A stretch of DNA of 64,000 nucleotides from Coleophoma eucalyptorum (GCA_026120035.1 JALRME010000007.1:1-64000), one strand, 5' to 3'; shown: positions 33,661-45,931, counted from the first letter of the stretch. Translations and numbers: made by a program. The notes: generated by a model from the letters alone, not told the origin.

Positions 33661-34799
33661 ATGGCCCAAACATTTCCCAACAGCAAGGCTGCCTGGCAGG
33701 TAGCTGAGAAACAGATCCCTCTTGAAGTTGGACCTGGCCTGTCAGAATATAAACCTGAAGCCAACGAAGTGGTCATCAAGGTTCACTATGTTGCCATCAA
33801 TCCAACCGATCACCTAGTAATTTATTCTTCTCCACCGAAACACCAGATCGCTGACAGAAAACAGATGCAAGACACCCCTTACTTCAAATTTGAATATCCA
33901 TGGATATTCGGCGTCGATGTTGCAGGCGAAATCTTCCAGCTTGGGTCTGACGTGACACGATTCAAGCTTGGACAAAGAGTCATTGGTCACTGCGACTCTC
34001 TCCTTACAAAGCTCATCACCCATGCTGGATTCCAGTCTTATACTATTTGTCGCGAAATTCTTGTTGCAGAGGTACCGGATAATCTTCCTCTCGCAAACGC
34101 CGCAGTCCTTCCACTTTCAGTATCGACTGCCGCATCAGCATTGTTCGTCAATCAGAATCTCGCTCTACCATCGCTTGATCCAAAACCAACCGGAAAGACC
34201 ATTGTGCTCTGGGGCGGTAGCTCATCCTGTGGCAGTTCTGCAATTCAACTGGCTGTTGCTTCAGGCTATAAGGTTGTTACCACTGCTTCCAGTGCAAACG
34301 CCGAGTATGTCAAAAACTTGGGTGCAACCTTTGTTTTCGATCACAAGGATCCAAACGTTGTCAGCAATATATTGAAAGTTTTTGAGAATGAAACCTTCGG
34401 CGGGATCGTGGATTGCATTGCCATGGATACTACACAACGGACTTGTGCAGATCTTTTAAGTAAGCTGGGTGGCGGCAAGCTTTCCCAATTGCGATGGCCA
34501 ATTCAGGGTGCCCCAGAAAACGTAACAATTGAAGGAGGTAAGCACCCGAGCAGAGCCATTCATGAGATTTATCTAACTCTTCCCTAGTGAATGGCCTTGA
34601 CCCTGGCCTCGTAAGACTTGACATCGGTGACGCTATTTGGCGAAAGTACCTTCCGCAAGCCCTTGAAGCAGGCAAGTTTCAAGCCAAGCCTGATCCTCTC
34701 GTACTCGAGGGATTCGAGAATGTGCAAACAGGAATTGATATGGTCCGAAAAGGTGTCTCTGCAACGAAGGTTGTCATTCATGTTGCGGACACTTTGTAA
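33661..34799 (+). CDS. Zinc-independent MDR oxidoreductase, trans-enoyl-reductase-like
   Basis: Medium-chain dehydrogenase/reductase of 362 aa, exons 33661-34537 and 34588-34799. GroES-like N-terminus (EVVIKVHYVAINPTDH), GVDVAGEIFQLGSDVTRFK, then the NADPH-binding LWGGSSSCGSSAIQLA near residue 180, where a GGSSxxG loop replaces GxGxxG, as in fungal ToxD/LovC-type enoyl reductases and quinone reductases. No structural-zinc Cys cluster is present. Ends KVVIHVADTL. Enzymes of this branch reduce enoyl thioesters or enones, often beside polyketide synthases; no PKS or NRPS is in this window, so a stand-alone detoxification or quinone/enone reductase is equally likely. An overlapping out-of-frame ATG lies 5 bases upstream. 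Confidence 0.88.
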
Positions 34800-35607
34800 A
34801 CTGTTTGGAATAGCAAGACGGAAACTATAGAACAGAATGAGTTTTAGATATAAGGATAAGAATGTGGACCAAATAAAAAACTAAATCTTGCTCTGTCCAT
34901 GGTTGGTGTGGGCGAGTTTGCGATATTATTCGTGATGCTATACTTCGTGAACAGAGATAAGGAGGCGCTAAAGCACAACCATTGTGCTGCTGAGAAAATT
35001 AGTAATAGCAACGCCGACTTGGGTATAAGAGAAAGAAGAAAACACAAAGAGCACTGATGATTATGTTATAAATGAAGTTACAGACACCACCTAGTCAGCT
35101 CAGATACCCACTTTGTGTAGCTTACCCGACATCGGGATCAAGTGGTAGCTCTCGGAAGAAGTGGTATTGATTACAGAGCTTGCCAAAAGTCTGACCAGGG
35201 TGGTATCGCTTTTCCATAAGCGATTGCTTAACAGTACCACATCGAAGGTACTGTCTTCGGACCAATAAACAACGAAAATTGCTGTAGAGGTGCCAAAGCC
35301 AGAGAGCTACAACACTTGCTATAACATCTGCACCGTCGATAACCCACTCTGTAAGCCACAAACCTGATAAAAATAAGCGTAGTGAATCTTTTGGCCCCCA
35401 AGATGCTTCATAATGGATGAACGCTGGCGTGATCGCCGTGGTCGCTAGCTACTGTTTGTCGCATTGGTCAGCGTGCGACTCAACATGTCAAAATTTCCCT
35501 TGCAGGTACTGCATAAGGTCTTGTAACTAAATTCATTGCATAGTGTCTGACTGTTGTATTGTACGACCGCGTTATCCTCCACACAGAGCTGCTGCTAGTC
35601 TGCGGAT
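34800..35607. other. Intergenic; regulator promoter
   Basis: About 800 bases. An 80-codon minus-strand open frame (35122-35361) has a hydrophobic stretch but no recognised family; I do not call it. Otherwise nothing seen. Confidence 0.5.
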
Positions 35608-38482
35608 ATGTTCTCTTGTCCTGTGTGCGGTCGCGATTACGCCAACCGGAACTCCCTCACACGGCACTCTCACAACCACAAAAAGACCAAGCAGCATGTC
35701 TGTCTGATTTGTGGCACCGTCTTTTTTAGGAGAGACCTCCTAACCCGACATACCAAGCTGCACGAGTCCCCCGCCGATAAACGTTCCTCGGCTTCGACAG
35801 GGGCAGTTGGCGCAGCACGCAAGCGATCTCGTCGAGCGTGCAATAGTTGCCGCGCTGCGAAGGTCAAATGTGACGGCCAAATCCCGTGCTCGGCATGCCG
35901 CAGTGGAGAGAAGTTCTGTGAGTATACATCTAAGTCATTCCGTAACGCCCATGGATCCGAGATGGTTGTTGACTCCACTGAAAAATCTTTGCCCCAACGA
36001 TCAAGATGTTCTAGAGCTATGGAGAGCCCTAACGGTGATGAACTATGCTTCGGGAGTAAACACACGAGCACAGCGATTTTGGATCAAGATCTGGTAGACT
36101 CGCATATATTGTCGGATGGGATCTCTCCCAGTGACTCGGCTGCTGCCAACCCATGCCCCGGGTTTGTCGACCCAGTGTCTGGTGTAGGAGACGAGCTCAC
36201 ATCTAATGATGGTTGTCAACTCATCGCAAATAATTCTTCAGACCATTTCTGGGGAGAATCCTTCATTTCGAACTCTTGGCCCTCGATGCACGGGGGTTCT
36301 TTCCTATCATCTGCAGATACACCGACGTGGCCCCTCTTCATTACTCCTCCTACTGTTGAAAGTGATTCGATTTCCAGCCACATCCCTTCACACTCTCCTT
36401 TTGACGGTTTATCTTCACCTAAGTCAAAAAATGGACACAAACTTCCGTCAAGGCTCCAAAATGATGGGCTCAAGTCCACAACTACAACTGAGCTCTATAG
36501 CAACGTGATGCTCGACAGCCCGTACGACAAAACTGGCCCTCTGGAGTCAGCCAACAGTGAGATCTCCTAATTACGCTCACAAAGAATCATATTAACAGAA
36601 GTCCGTAGTCACAGTACACTACAGCTCGAATATATTGCCGCTAAACAATCCTAAGCCATACAATCAAGTTTCAGATGCTCGTTCTTCTGCTCAAAGGACA
36701 ATCGTTGAAGAACTAGTTCAACATTCGATCAATCCCCAGACATTAGCTGACTGTAAGAAGACACGTGCGACATACTGGCGTACAATTTCAATGAGAATTC
36801 ATGGGATCTTTGGATTTGATGACGAGACAGCTGAGGTTTTAAATGTCTTACCAATATTTATGAAGCTTTACCTAAAAAATTTCGACCCGCTGTGGCCCTT
36901 ATTTCCCAAGCAGACTTTTGATCCAGATACTATTCACCCGCTTTTATATCTTACTCTAACCTCGATTGGGGCTATGTATGGTGGTGCAAAGTACTGTTTA
37001 TATGGTATTATGATGCATAGATGCATACGAAATGCCCTGCTCGTGACAGCGTTTGAAGTCGAGAATTTGGAACAGGATTCTTTATGGCTTGGCCAAGCAA
37101 GGCTCTTGACACAGGTCGCAGCACTGTACTTTGGCGAAAGACGAGCTGTTTCCTTCGCTCAAAACCTGTCCAGTGCTCTCGTGGCTCAAGCACGCCGGAT
37201 GAATCTTTTCTCCACTGAGTCCCAACAAATATCTTACTTCCATGGTGGTCCTACCGTACACGAAGAGACTATTTCATCGGTACATGATAGGCTATCTGAT
37301 TGGCTCAGTATAGAGTCGAGGAAGAGGCTTGCCTTTGGGATTATTCGGGCTGAGTCTTACACCAGCCTGCTACTTGATACCCAGCCTCTTATTTCAAGTG
37401 AAGAGGTCAACCTAGAGCTTCCGTGCAATGAAAGCCTATGGCGGGAGTCTATGGCCTCCGCAAGCGATTATATAGAAGTAATTGGGCAGGATATTGACCC
37501 GGATGATACACAGTTTTCTGACCTTGTTCGCATCACCATGGATCGCCACGAAGTCATCCCTCAGTTGAATCCTCTCAGTCACGAATTACTCTTGTTTGGA
37601 TTGCAACACTCAGTGTGGCGTTTCTGTCATGATCCCAAGATGTTCCAGCGACTAACAGGCAGTAACGAGATGTTTTCTCGTCCGGAATATTTAGGGCTAC
37701 CTTCAACATCACACAGCGAAGAGACTGAACGTGCCGGCTCTCTAACGTCGGTACAAGAATTTCGGGCAAGGCGGACGAGACATGTCCCTTTGGAATTAAG
37801 CAGCTCGCTCGACCATCCAACGGATGCGAACCGCGCTATGCAAGACTTACACTTGGACCTTGATCGATTGTTTTTAGCGCTACAGAAATGGAAGCTGTCG
37901 TTCGATATGAAACGCTCCCCAAGATATCTTCGTGAAGCCCGCAATAGCATTCTCAGTAGCCTTCTACTCTACCATACCAGCTATCTCAGACTACTAGCAC
38001 CATTGCATGTTCTCCATCGCGTATCAAATCAACTATCACAAAATCAAATTCCATCGAAAGAAATTATTAGGGATGTCCATCGGTGGTCAAAATCCATTGC
38101 AGCCAAAGGCGCCATTTCGCATGCATCGGCTGTCTGGTCAATCTTGAGTCATGAATCGCAGAGACCACTAAACAGCCGAGCTCAGTTCAATTTTCTCGCG
38201 TTTGCAGCACTCCGCCATGCCATAATATTGATGTGGGCTTATGCAAGCACACGAAATGGGAGCGATGCCTCAGATGAAGACATCTTTCTCGTCACTAATG
38301 CGGAAGCCGATACTGATGGGAGAGTCCCAATTCGTGCTCAGGACATGGGGACTCTACTTGACCATTTCATTCACTTATACGAATTTATCACTCCAGCTCG
38401 CTGGCCTTCCCTTAGTACTGCTGCGATGGATTTGAAGCAGACTCTTTTTCCCTCTATACCAGCAAATACAGGCGTGTGTTAG
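35608..38482 (+). CDS. C2H2 x2 + Zn2Cys6 transcription factor
   Basis: A 940-aa regulator, exons 35608-36556 and 36609-38482 (acceptor AG at 36607-36608 restores phase; the nearer AG at 36597-36598 does not). From the first residue there are two C2H2 fingers (both C-x2-C-x12-H-x3-H), then a basic stretch KRSRR and a Zn2Cys6 cluster C-x2-C-x6-C-x5-C-x2-C-x6-C at about residues 75-101. The C-terminal half matches the fungal_trans middle domain (helical, with YLTLTSIGAMYGG and SRKRLAFGIIRAES). The triple DNA-binding layout is known in fungal regulators that bind a GC-rich core. Start at 35608 places the first finger at residue 2; an in-frame earlier start is not needed. Targets unknown; nearest downstream gene is the hydrolase at 39043. 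Confidence 0.9.
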
Positions 38483-39042
38483 ATATATAAACTATAGGTG
38501 CATTCGATAATTCTAGTTATTATAAATATGATGCGGAAATTTCATGAGTCTCAGACTTTTCTGCATGTGACTTAAATAAAGTAAAGCACAACCTGCTTTA
38601 GAACAGTTGAGAAGTCTTACAGCCTATCTTTTTATACAGTTGCCTAAGTGCGTAATACTAAAAATGAATGGTCAACATAGCAGTAGAAATAAAGTTCTTT
38701 AAAAGTGGATATCATTCTGGTCCGGATCGTGTCAACCAAAGTGGTATCACAAACCCAGACGCCATTGGCTATGTGAAAGAATCACCGGACCAACGGTGGC
38801 CACAATTTCGAGCGGATTAGTCAGTCTAACGCAATTGATTTTAAATTAAGTGGTTTTAATTCCCAGTATCTCTTTATGGACTCATGATTAAGCAGACAGC
38901 GCTTTGAAAGCAGTCGGAACTATTGATGTTGCTCACAATGTCGGCGACCTCTATATAATGCGGTAAAAACCAAGTTAGTGGTTCCCAATCAGGAACATCT
39001 CTTCTGCATATTTCAGGTTCATTGCCTTTCACGTTAGGAAGC
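38483..39042. other. Intergenic; hydrolase promoter
   Basis: 560 AT-rich bases; no gene and no repeated element recognised. Confidence 0.55.
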
Positions 39043-39996
39043 ATGGCTGGTCTTGAGAAATTCTCTGCTTTCAATATTCACGAGAGCAGCTACAAAATCG
39101 TCGACGACGTACAAATCCCTGTCCAAACTCTGATTCCTCGAAAGAAATCCAACAATACCCGGCCTGTTATAGTAACCTTCCACGGAGGAGCATTAATTCG
39201 CGGCTCAGCTCTCGATGCGGAATTCTTTGCTCAATGGGCTCTGGACTATGCGCTCCTCCACGATGCCGTTATCGTTAGTCCCGAATATCGTCTCTTACCT
39301 GAGGCTGACGGTCTCGACATTCTATCCGATATTAATGACTTCTGGGCCTGGTTTCGTGGAAGACTGCCAGGTTATGTGGCCGAAATAGAGCCCGGATTGA
39401 CCATTGCTTGTCATCCACTTATCTTGGGGGAAAGCGCCGGCGGGTATCTCGCGATTCAGTCCGCGCTTTCACAGCCCAAGGGCTTTATCAGGGCCATAAT
39501 CGCACCATATCCGATGCTCGATCTCTCTGCACCATGGTACACGGAGATGTATGAGAAGAATATGTTTGGGGCGCCTACAGTTCCCATACATATCCTCTCG
39601 GAATACCTCACATCACATCCAAAGTCTAGCAGGGTTCATGTTGTATCGATTCCGCATCCGTTGCGGAAAGACTTATTACTATCTATCTTCCAACAGGGAA
39701 GGTTTCCGGAGCTTTTAGGCACAGAGAAGGTTCTATACCCAATCGAGTTGTTGGAAAATGGGGATGCAGATGTGGACTTACTGCCACCAATATTGATGTT
39801 TCATGGGACAGCGGATCAAGCGGTACCGGTTAGGGATACTGAGAGATTTGAGGAAGTCATCAATAGGTTGGGAGCCGGAGATAAGCTGTTTGTTCACTTT
39901 GAGATAGGTGCGAATCATGGGTTTGAGCGTGAAGCGGATATTTCAACTCCGTGGTTGTCGAAGGGTTTGGAGAATATCACTAAGGCTTGGTTATAG
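39043..39996 (+). CDS. Alpha/beta hydrolase (alpha/beta-hydrolase_3 type)
   Basis: Intronless 317-aa cytosolic hydrolase. FHGGALIRG near residue 50 is the HGG oxyanion motif; GESAGG near 131 holds the nucleophile Ser; Asp in FHGTADQAVP near 258 and His in ANHGFE near 290 complete the triad. This fits PF07859-like esterases/lactonases of fungi; no signal peptide and no lid insertion is seen. Substrate not inferable. It sits alone between a regulator and a glycosyltransferase and shows no breaks, in contrast to the hydrolase at 8969-10330. Start chosen at the ATG after the in-frame leader because no earlier ATG is in frame. Confidence 0.9.
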   Translation: MAGLEKFSAFNIHESSYKIVDDVQIPVQTLIPRKKSNNTRPVIVTFHGGALIRGSALDAEFFAQWALDYALLHDAVIVSPEYRLLPEADGLDILSDINDFWAWFRGRLPGYVAEIEPGLTIACHPLILGESAGGYLAIQSALSQPKGFIRAIIAPYPMLDLSAPWYTEMYEKNMFGAPTVPIHILSEYLTSHPKSSRVHVVSIPHPLRKDLLLSIFQQGRFPELLGTEKVLYPIELLENGDADVDLLPPILMFHGTADQAVPVRDTERFEEVINRLGAGDKLFVHFEIGANHGFEREADISTPWLSKGLENITKAWL

Positions 39997-40408
39997 TAAA
40001 AAGTGATCTTATGTCTGATGAATTGCTTTTCGTTGGTTATTTTCCACGTACTCAATAGCGTTAATTAGGCTATAGACTGTTTACTAGACGGCTACTTATC
40101 TTCCACTTGGTAGATGCTACTAGAGAACTTAATTTAGATCTGAAAATTATATTTGATTAGTTTACTTTAGAATCGCTATTTTTAATAATTCTTTACAAGA
40201 ATAAATGAGCGGATGGATACATCAACCTGTAGCAAATTTTTATGGTTTAACATGACTAATAATATATAACTTGATACATTTCGGCCATACTGACCCAACA
40301 CCGTATAATTTCTTTTAAATTCAATGAAAAATAAGTTGACGCCTTGAAGTGTCCGTCCATATGTAAAATGTAAGACTTATTGTTTCATTACTCATTTCGT
40401 TGCTCATT
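39997..40408. other. Convergent intergenic region
   Basis: AT-rich, between two 3' ends; nothing seen. Confidence 0.6.
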
Positions 40409-41713
40409 TTAACTAGGTTCAAATTCCCAATGTGTTCGTTGCATTTCACCTATTGAACGCGACTTCAATTTACTTCCCATACCGCAAATATTCTAAACCA
40501 AAAGTCAGTATGATGGTGAATGGAAGATTTGACTCACCTGTCTCCGTGTCTTAAAATCGCTGTAAAATCCTAACCATAAGTCACGTGCACGGCAATCCTC
40601 ACGATCCTCACTGTCTTTGTCACATCTGGGCTGCAGTTCATTTTTGAGATTGTCTTGGGTCGATATCCACGGTTTCGGCATAGGCCAGTCCGAGAAGTGT
40701 AGAAATTTTGCATCCCTTAGTATCTTTTCGGGATCCCAGTGCTCATATTCATTTCCAAGATATGTAATGTGTTTACCCATCGAGCGGAATTCACCAGTAA
40801 GAAGATCATAGCGACGATGAGGAATGACCATGCAGTCTTTGCCAAATAAATTATTTATAATCTCCATGTCAAAATCGCCGTCTTTAGCTTGGTCTATAGC
40901 GTCTTTCACACGGGCAAATTCTTCTTTCGATGGCTGAATCAAGACCAGTTGTGAACTGAGGTAGGGTTTGTCAAGCCAGTAGGCGCGAGGCATAGCGACG
41001 GCACAGGGAGGAAGAAGGAAGAGTTCATCCATATGCTGGAGGACTGTAGAATCGGAGTCGAGAGATAGAACCCGGTCATACTGTGTTTGGTTGAAGGCTA
41101 GGAGCTTGGTGTAGCTATCGGCCCAAGTAGCTGTTTCGGCTTCTATTAGTACATTAATATTGATACTAGAATCCGGGGTTAAGAAATTCTTACCATCTGC
41201 TGCAGGTCGATGCTGAGACTCAATAGGCATCAGCTTCACATTATAATCGTTTTGGGCCTTTAGAAGGAGTTTACTGTCCATTTGGTCTGATGTCGGATCT
41301 AGTTCCATGTTCGCCGGGTACATCATCAGACGGTCTGCTCTGCTTCCGAGTCGATGTAGTATCTCGAAGAGCATTACGGAATTGCAGAGATAATCTGTGT
41401 CCGTGACATATTGCGTGTATGCAAAGCGTGACCAATCTATCACGGCGAGCGATCCCGAATGTGCTACAAGATGGGCAGGGAAGATGTCAAAGTGGAAGGC
41501 AGTTTTGGTTCCATAAAAGATGCGGATACAGGAGGCTATAATAAACAGAGCAGTCCAGATGATTCGAACCCGTCTAGATCTTAATATCTGGCCTATACTT
41601 GGCTTCAGCTGTATGATATTTGCTCCATCCAAGTCGCCACTTCCATTCTGTAAAGAGTGGTACTGAGAGTGGTAAAGCCAGCTAGTGAAAAAAGATTGCT
41701 GGGGTTGTGCCAT
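40409..41713 (-). CDS. GT8-type glycosyltransferase, GNT1-like, type II membrane
   Basis: A 419-aa protein, exons 41713-40538 and 40492-40409. A cytosolic N-terminal tail of about 48 residues precedes one membrane helix (residues 49-68, WTALFIIASCIRIFYG), the layout of a Golgi type II glycosyltransferase. The lumenal part begins AYTQYVTDTDYLCNSVMLFE-like (FAYTQYVTDTDYLCNS seen), followed by LGSRADRLMMYP, and the metal-binding DxD appears as LSLDSDSTVL. This combination is found in fungal glucose N-acetyltransferase 1 (GNT1, alpha-1,4-GlcNAc transfer onto mannan/O-glycans) and glycogenin-fold relatives. Donor and acceptor are not certain. A second exon that skips an early in-frame stop gives a short basic tail. 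Confidence 0.85.
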
Positions 41714-43390
41714 AGTTGACTAGATGCTCGTCGCACCTATTGCGAAAATCGTGATGGATGGTAGAATATAAAGTTTCATAAAGCCTACGAACATAGCACA
41801 GTGTGATATCTGATTTTTAGATGTGAACAAGTGGAGGCTGCAGGTAGTCGTAGGCGTAAGTCAGGCACTAAATAGCAGGAGTAACTAGGCTGTGGGGCGA
41901 TTGGAAGAAAGGAAGGGAAAGGCAGTCACGGAGAAGTTGGTGAAGAGAGAGAAGGCTGGAGGGTTGCGAAATGAGGAATTTGGGGCTCATATAAGCCCTA
42001 GATCGGATTGTCCACATTATTGTGCAGGAGCTAGTGCAATTCTCTGATTATAACAGCCAAAATTTAAGGTAGCAAATTTATACAGATCGATCGAACCAAT
42101 TAACGCTTGTTAATTGTGACAGTTATTTTGGGTCCTGCATACGCATTATACCGCTATTTTAAGGTACAGTCCACGCAGGGATAACTGTTTGGAGACGGTA
42201 CAGTGAGATGTAAAAAGTTTGAATATACCCCCATTAGGATTCTTTCTTTAATTGGGCCAAGCTTTAAAGCACTCACTCCCTAAAATTTCTTGATTTTAGC
42301 AATAGTGGACTTCAGTTTTTGTCTATGAATGCAGTAACGTGAATACCGTACTGAAAATATATGATTCGCACTTTACTCTCCCGCACAATCCAGTTGATTT
42401 GACTGGGACGATAAAACACGTTGTTTTTGGGGCCGCAAATCTTACATTATCCATATATTACTCATAGGTACCGCTTATACAATGCAAGGGATAGGGTATC
42501 CAAACTTTAGCTAAGTGCAGGGTAATGTCCAGTAAAATCTTACGTATGGCAGCTACTTAAAATAATGAGAGGGCTCTTCCAATGCCCCTGATTTGTCTAC
42601 TTTCGACAGAGTAATGCAGTCGCGGCCGCTTCACGTACAGGAATTCACTAGTATGTCAGATGTCTTCTCATATGGGAATTGTTTTAGTTAGTACTAGCCA
42701 TACTTAAATGAGAAGCCGATTTCATTAGCTGTGCCCTTCAATTTACATTGAAATTTACTACGCCCTGTTTCATACACCTGCAGGACTTTTCGTACGATTA
42801 AACAGCTTCTTGCATGTTACTATTATAACTTGCTGATCTACAAGATATGGCAGAAACTTTTGAAACTTACTGGGGGGATTCCCTTGGCATTCTAAATCAC
42901 TGTCTCCTCTCTTCAGTACTTTCAGTATCTTGCTGACATAATCTAATAGATCAGGTAAAGCTCAGTATCTACAATCTGGTAGGATCAAACCTTACTCATA
43001 TTAATTCAGCTCGATATGTCTTAAGCTTTTTTATTCAAAATATAAGCAACCGACATTGTGGAAATTTGAATGCAAAAGGGAGATTCAGTACAATTGTAAA
43101 AGCCATGGATGATAGAGGATGCGATAAAGCGTACGTGACAGTAAATTAAATCCATAGAACAATGGTCGAGTCATATTCTCACTCCCAAAATTTGTAATGA
43201 TAAGCCTCTCGGTAGCTGCTATGCTCTAGAGCACTTTTATTAGCTTCGATGATCTAACAAGCTTCCTATTTAACGAGCGGTACTTATACTATAGAAAGTA
43301 TAAGTTTACAATACCTAATACTATAACTTACTAATTAGTGTCTAACAATACTTCTATCGGATACTCTTTCTTAATTAAACCATAAAGGAA
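41714..43390. other. Long gene-free region
   Basis: About 1.7 kb, mostly AT-rich. The left part is the promoter of the glycosyltransferase. No coding segment, transposon end or tRNA recognised. A tight group of rare restriction sites lies at 42622-42652 (see findings). Confidence 0.6.
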
Positions 43391-45399
43391 TCAAGCAGAA
43401 GCAGGTGATACAGATACTGGCTTGAATAGCCTTTCGCGCTTCATAAGAAGTGAGCAGAGGAGAGATAAGCCACCAGAGACAATAGTAAGGATATAGATCC
43501 TACTAATCGTCGATGTAATAGCCTCAACCGCCATTCTCGCAAGAGCAGGGGACAAAGACTTGAACACTACACTTTCTGTCCCTGCAGCTACACTTCGAAT
43601 CTGGGCATCAGTGAGCCCCTGATCACCCAGGAGGACGGCAAGCCTGCGAAAAGAAAGGCTTTGAAAAACCTGACCTGCAACGAGCAGTGCGGTAAGAACC
43701 CCTCCAATCTGAGACATGTTCTGTAAAGCGACAACTGAGTTGATGTCTTGAGTGGAACCACCTTTGGCTCCCATTTTGATGCCTGAAATTGCGTAGCCGG
43801 CATTGAAATCGAGCCCAACTCCGAGAGCTATCAAGACGGAGTATCCGTAAATATGGGAGGGCGGACTGTCTATTGCAACTGTGAGCATCAAGCAACTTCC
43901 AATTGTAACCAAAATTCCCGTTGCGAGATACAATGCAGCACTGCGATATTAGTTCTATCGTCTATGGACTAGGAATTTCGAAGGTACTCACTAGTAGCTA
44001 ATCTTTGGTAGCATAACACCCGCTACGATATTCGTGACGATCAGGATAACGACGAATGGGAGAAGTCTGACAGCAGCCATGATAGCAGTGTCGCCGTGCA
44101 CAAACTGGAAATAATTCGGAATGTAATAGAGTGGGACAAAGGTACCCCAAGAGGCGAGAAACGTTTGGATGTTGAGTAGAATCTGGGTGCGAGAACGAAA
44201 AAGTCGACCCGGAGGGAATATGCGGTGCTCATGGGTGGTAAAGAGAGCGAACCATTGTTGGATAAGGAATAAACTCAAAAAGACTCCAAAAACAACAAAT
44301 GTTGAAATTGTACGACCGTCATTCCAATTCCATGTGGTACCACCAAATGTGAGAGCCATGGCTAAGCATACCAGCGTGCCTGAACTCAAGATTATACCAA
44401 TCCAATCGACATCCAAGAGCCTGGCGAAGATACCAAGATTCGTATTTATTGCTCGCTTCGATGGGAGGTAGAATAGGAAAATAGGTACACACATTGCGTA
44501 ACAAAACCTGCTAAGCTATTAGTATTCTTACTGATGTAAATGACTTTAGGGTAGACTCAAAGATTGATGTAAAAAGACCAACGCCAGGTCACTGAGCTGA
44601 TCGAGAAACCTCCACCGACTACCGGTCCAAGGATTGCTCCGACTCCCCATGCGAGTCCCATACCTGACATATAACCCCCCCTCTCTGTGGGTGTAGTAAA
44701 CATGGAAATGTAGTTGAGTATGCTAAAGTGGATTAGAGTTAGCAGCTGTATTCGTCCTCAAATTAATTCTATCATACCCAATATACATCCCAGAACCACC
44801 AAATCCAGCAATAACTCTTCCAATAATTAGTGCATCCATTGTAGGAGCCGCACCACATAGTGCTGATCCGACTTCAAACAATACGGTGCCACCAATAAAA
44901 AGCCTCTTCATGTTAAATCTTGCGTACAGTGCAGACCTATGTTAGAAAATCAGTCCTACATTTCTGTTGACTTGAGAACACAAATAGACTTACCAAGGTA
45001 GAATTGCACAAAGAGATCCAAGTGGGAAGCCTGTCCCCATCCATGTAAGCTGACCTATGTCCTTGAAAGTGACGACGACGGCAGCTTGAACATCGGCAGC
45101 AATTGTTGTGTCTAAGCCATATATGACACAGCTGAAATACAAGGAACAGCACACCAGAAACCACTGTTTTTAATGTTGTGTCAGTCAAAGCCATGTAAAA
45201 ACCCAGTGATAGTTACCTTGAATCCGTGCAAAGTTCGGCCATTGCTATCTGAAGTTTTGGTATCTTCTGCGATAACTGATTCTGCTGGACGATCGGTTTC
45301 CTCGGGATTACTGGCATTGCCCAATGGAGGTGCAAATATCGATGTGTTAGATGACTCAGATTCTTCCGGTTTCTTCTCTTCGAAGAGCTGTTCGGCCAT
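43391..45399 (-). CDS. MFS multidrug/toxin efflux transporter, DHA2 (14-TMS) type
   Basis: Membrane transporter of roughly 560 aa in about five or six exons. The hydrophilic N-terminus starts at 45399 (an in-frame ATG at 45483 is possible); exon 2 from 45163 holds the first helix with VIYGLDTTIAADVQ, a hallmark of DHA2 pumps (LDxTIV/A). Next come MGTGFPLGSL, the ARFNMKRLFIGG/GRVIAGFGGSG motif A-like loop, GGYMSGMGLAWGVGAILGPVVGG (motif C, typical of antiporters, helix 5), and the last helices to SGGLSLLCSLLM before the stop at 43391. Expected to export small hydrophobic toxins with proton exchange at the plasma membrane. Divergent from the Zn2Cys6 regulator at 45932, with palindromic candidate operators between, so the pair looks like a local resistance/efflux unit. 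Confidence 0.88.
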
Positions 45400-45931
45400 G
45401 TTTGAGGAATTTGGTGAGCTAATGAGAAAATAGGAGAATGAAGGAGTTTCAAACTGGAAGTTCAATCTGTTGTTAAAAGTCAATGTATAGAAGAAAGCAA
45501 AGTACTATGCTCACGAACAATATCTTTATAGAGTTTACTGTAGGGAAAGCCATCTTCAATTTTAAATCGAATGCTCACTCCAAAGTTTGGGAGAGGAAGT
45601 TGTGCCCAAAACGGCAATTTCTGCAACTCCGGAGTGTATATAATAATCTTAACCATTATCGGCTAATAAGTATATACGATGATGATCCTATTGGCTGGTG
45701 GGAAGGAGGAATTGGTAAGTGGTGTGTATCTTAACAACTCCGTTGACAATTGTGCTCAAAATAGCAATTCCGGAGTTTCGGGGTTTCGCTGACAAATATC
45801 TTCACTACCATCCTTCTAGTTAAATTGGATAGCTCCTATCGGAGATTCAAATCCCTACTCCCCTTTTGATACATCAAAAGCAAAACTCCGGAATCTTAGT
45901 TTTGGGTCATATTTTCAGGAATTCTCTATTC
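45400..45931. other. Divergent promoter, efflux MFS / Zn2Cys6 regulator
   Basis: 532 bases with no gene. Contains an imperfect 150-bp-spaced direct repeat (TGTGCCCAAAACGGCAATT at 45601 and TGTGCTCAAAATAGCAATT at 45751), each followed by CCGGAGT. Confidence 0.6.
45626..45894. promoter_or_regulatory. Three CTCCGGAG-type palindromes
   Basis: ACTCCGGAGT (45626-45635, perfect 10-bp palindrome), ATTCCGGAGT (45767-45776) and ACTCCGGAAT (45885-45894). CCGG-centred inverted half-sites are the usual target type of Zn2Cys6 proteins; the regulator encoded 40 bases after the last site is the obvious candidate. Binding is inferred. Confidence 0.5.

Noticed and set aside
35122..35361. 80-codon minus-strand frame with a hydrophobic stretch
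   Set aside because: No family, no start context or splice partner; could be real but cannot be supported.
41555..41570. T-loop-like GATTCGAACC suggesting a minus-strand tRNA
   Set aside because: It lies in the coding part of the glycosyltransferase and no anticodon or acceptor arms can be formed around it.
45841..45870. T-arm-like GGAGATTCAAATCCC before the Zn2Cys6 gene
   Set aside because: No D-arm, anticodon arm or paired acceptor stem is found upstream; treated as promoter sequence.
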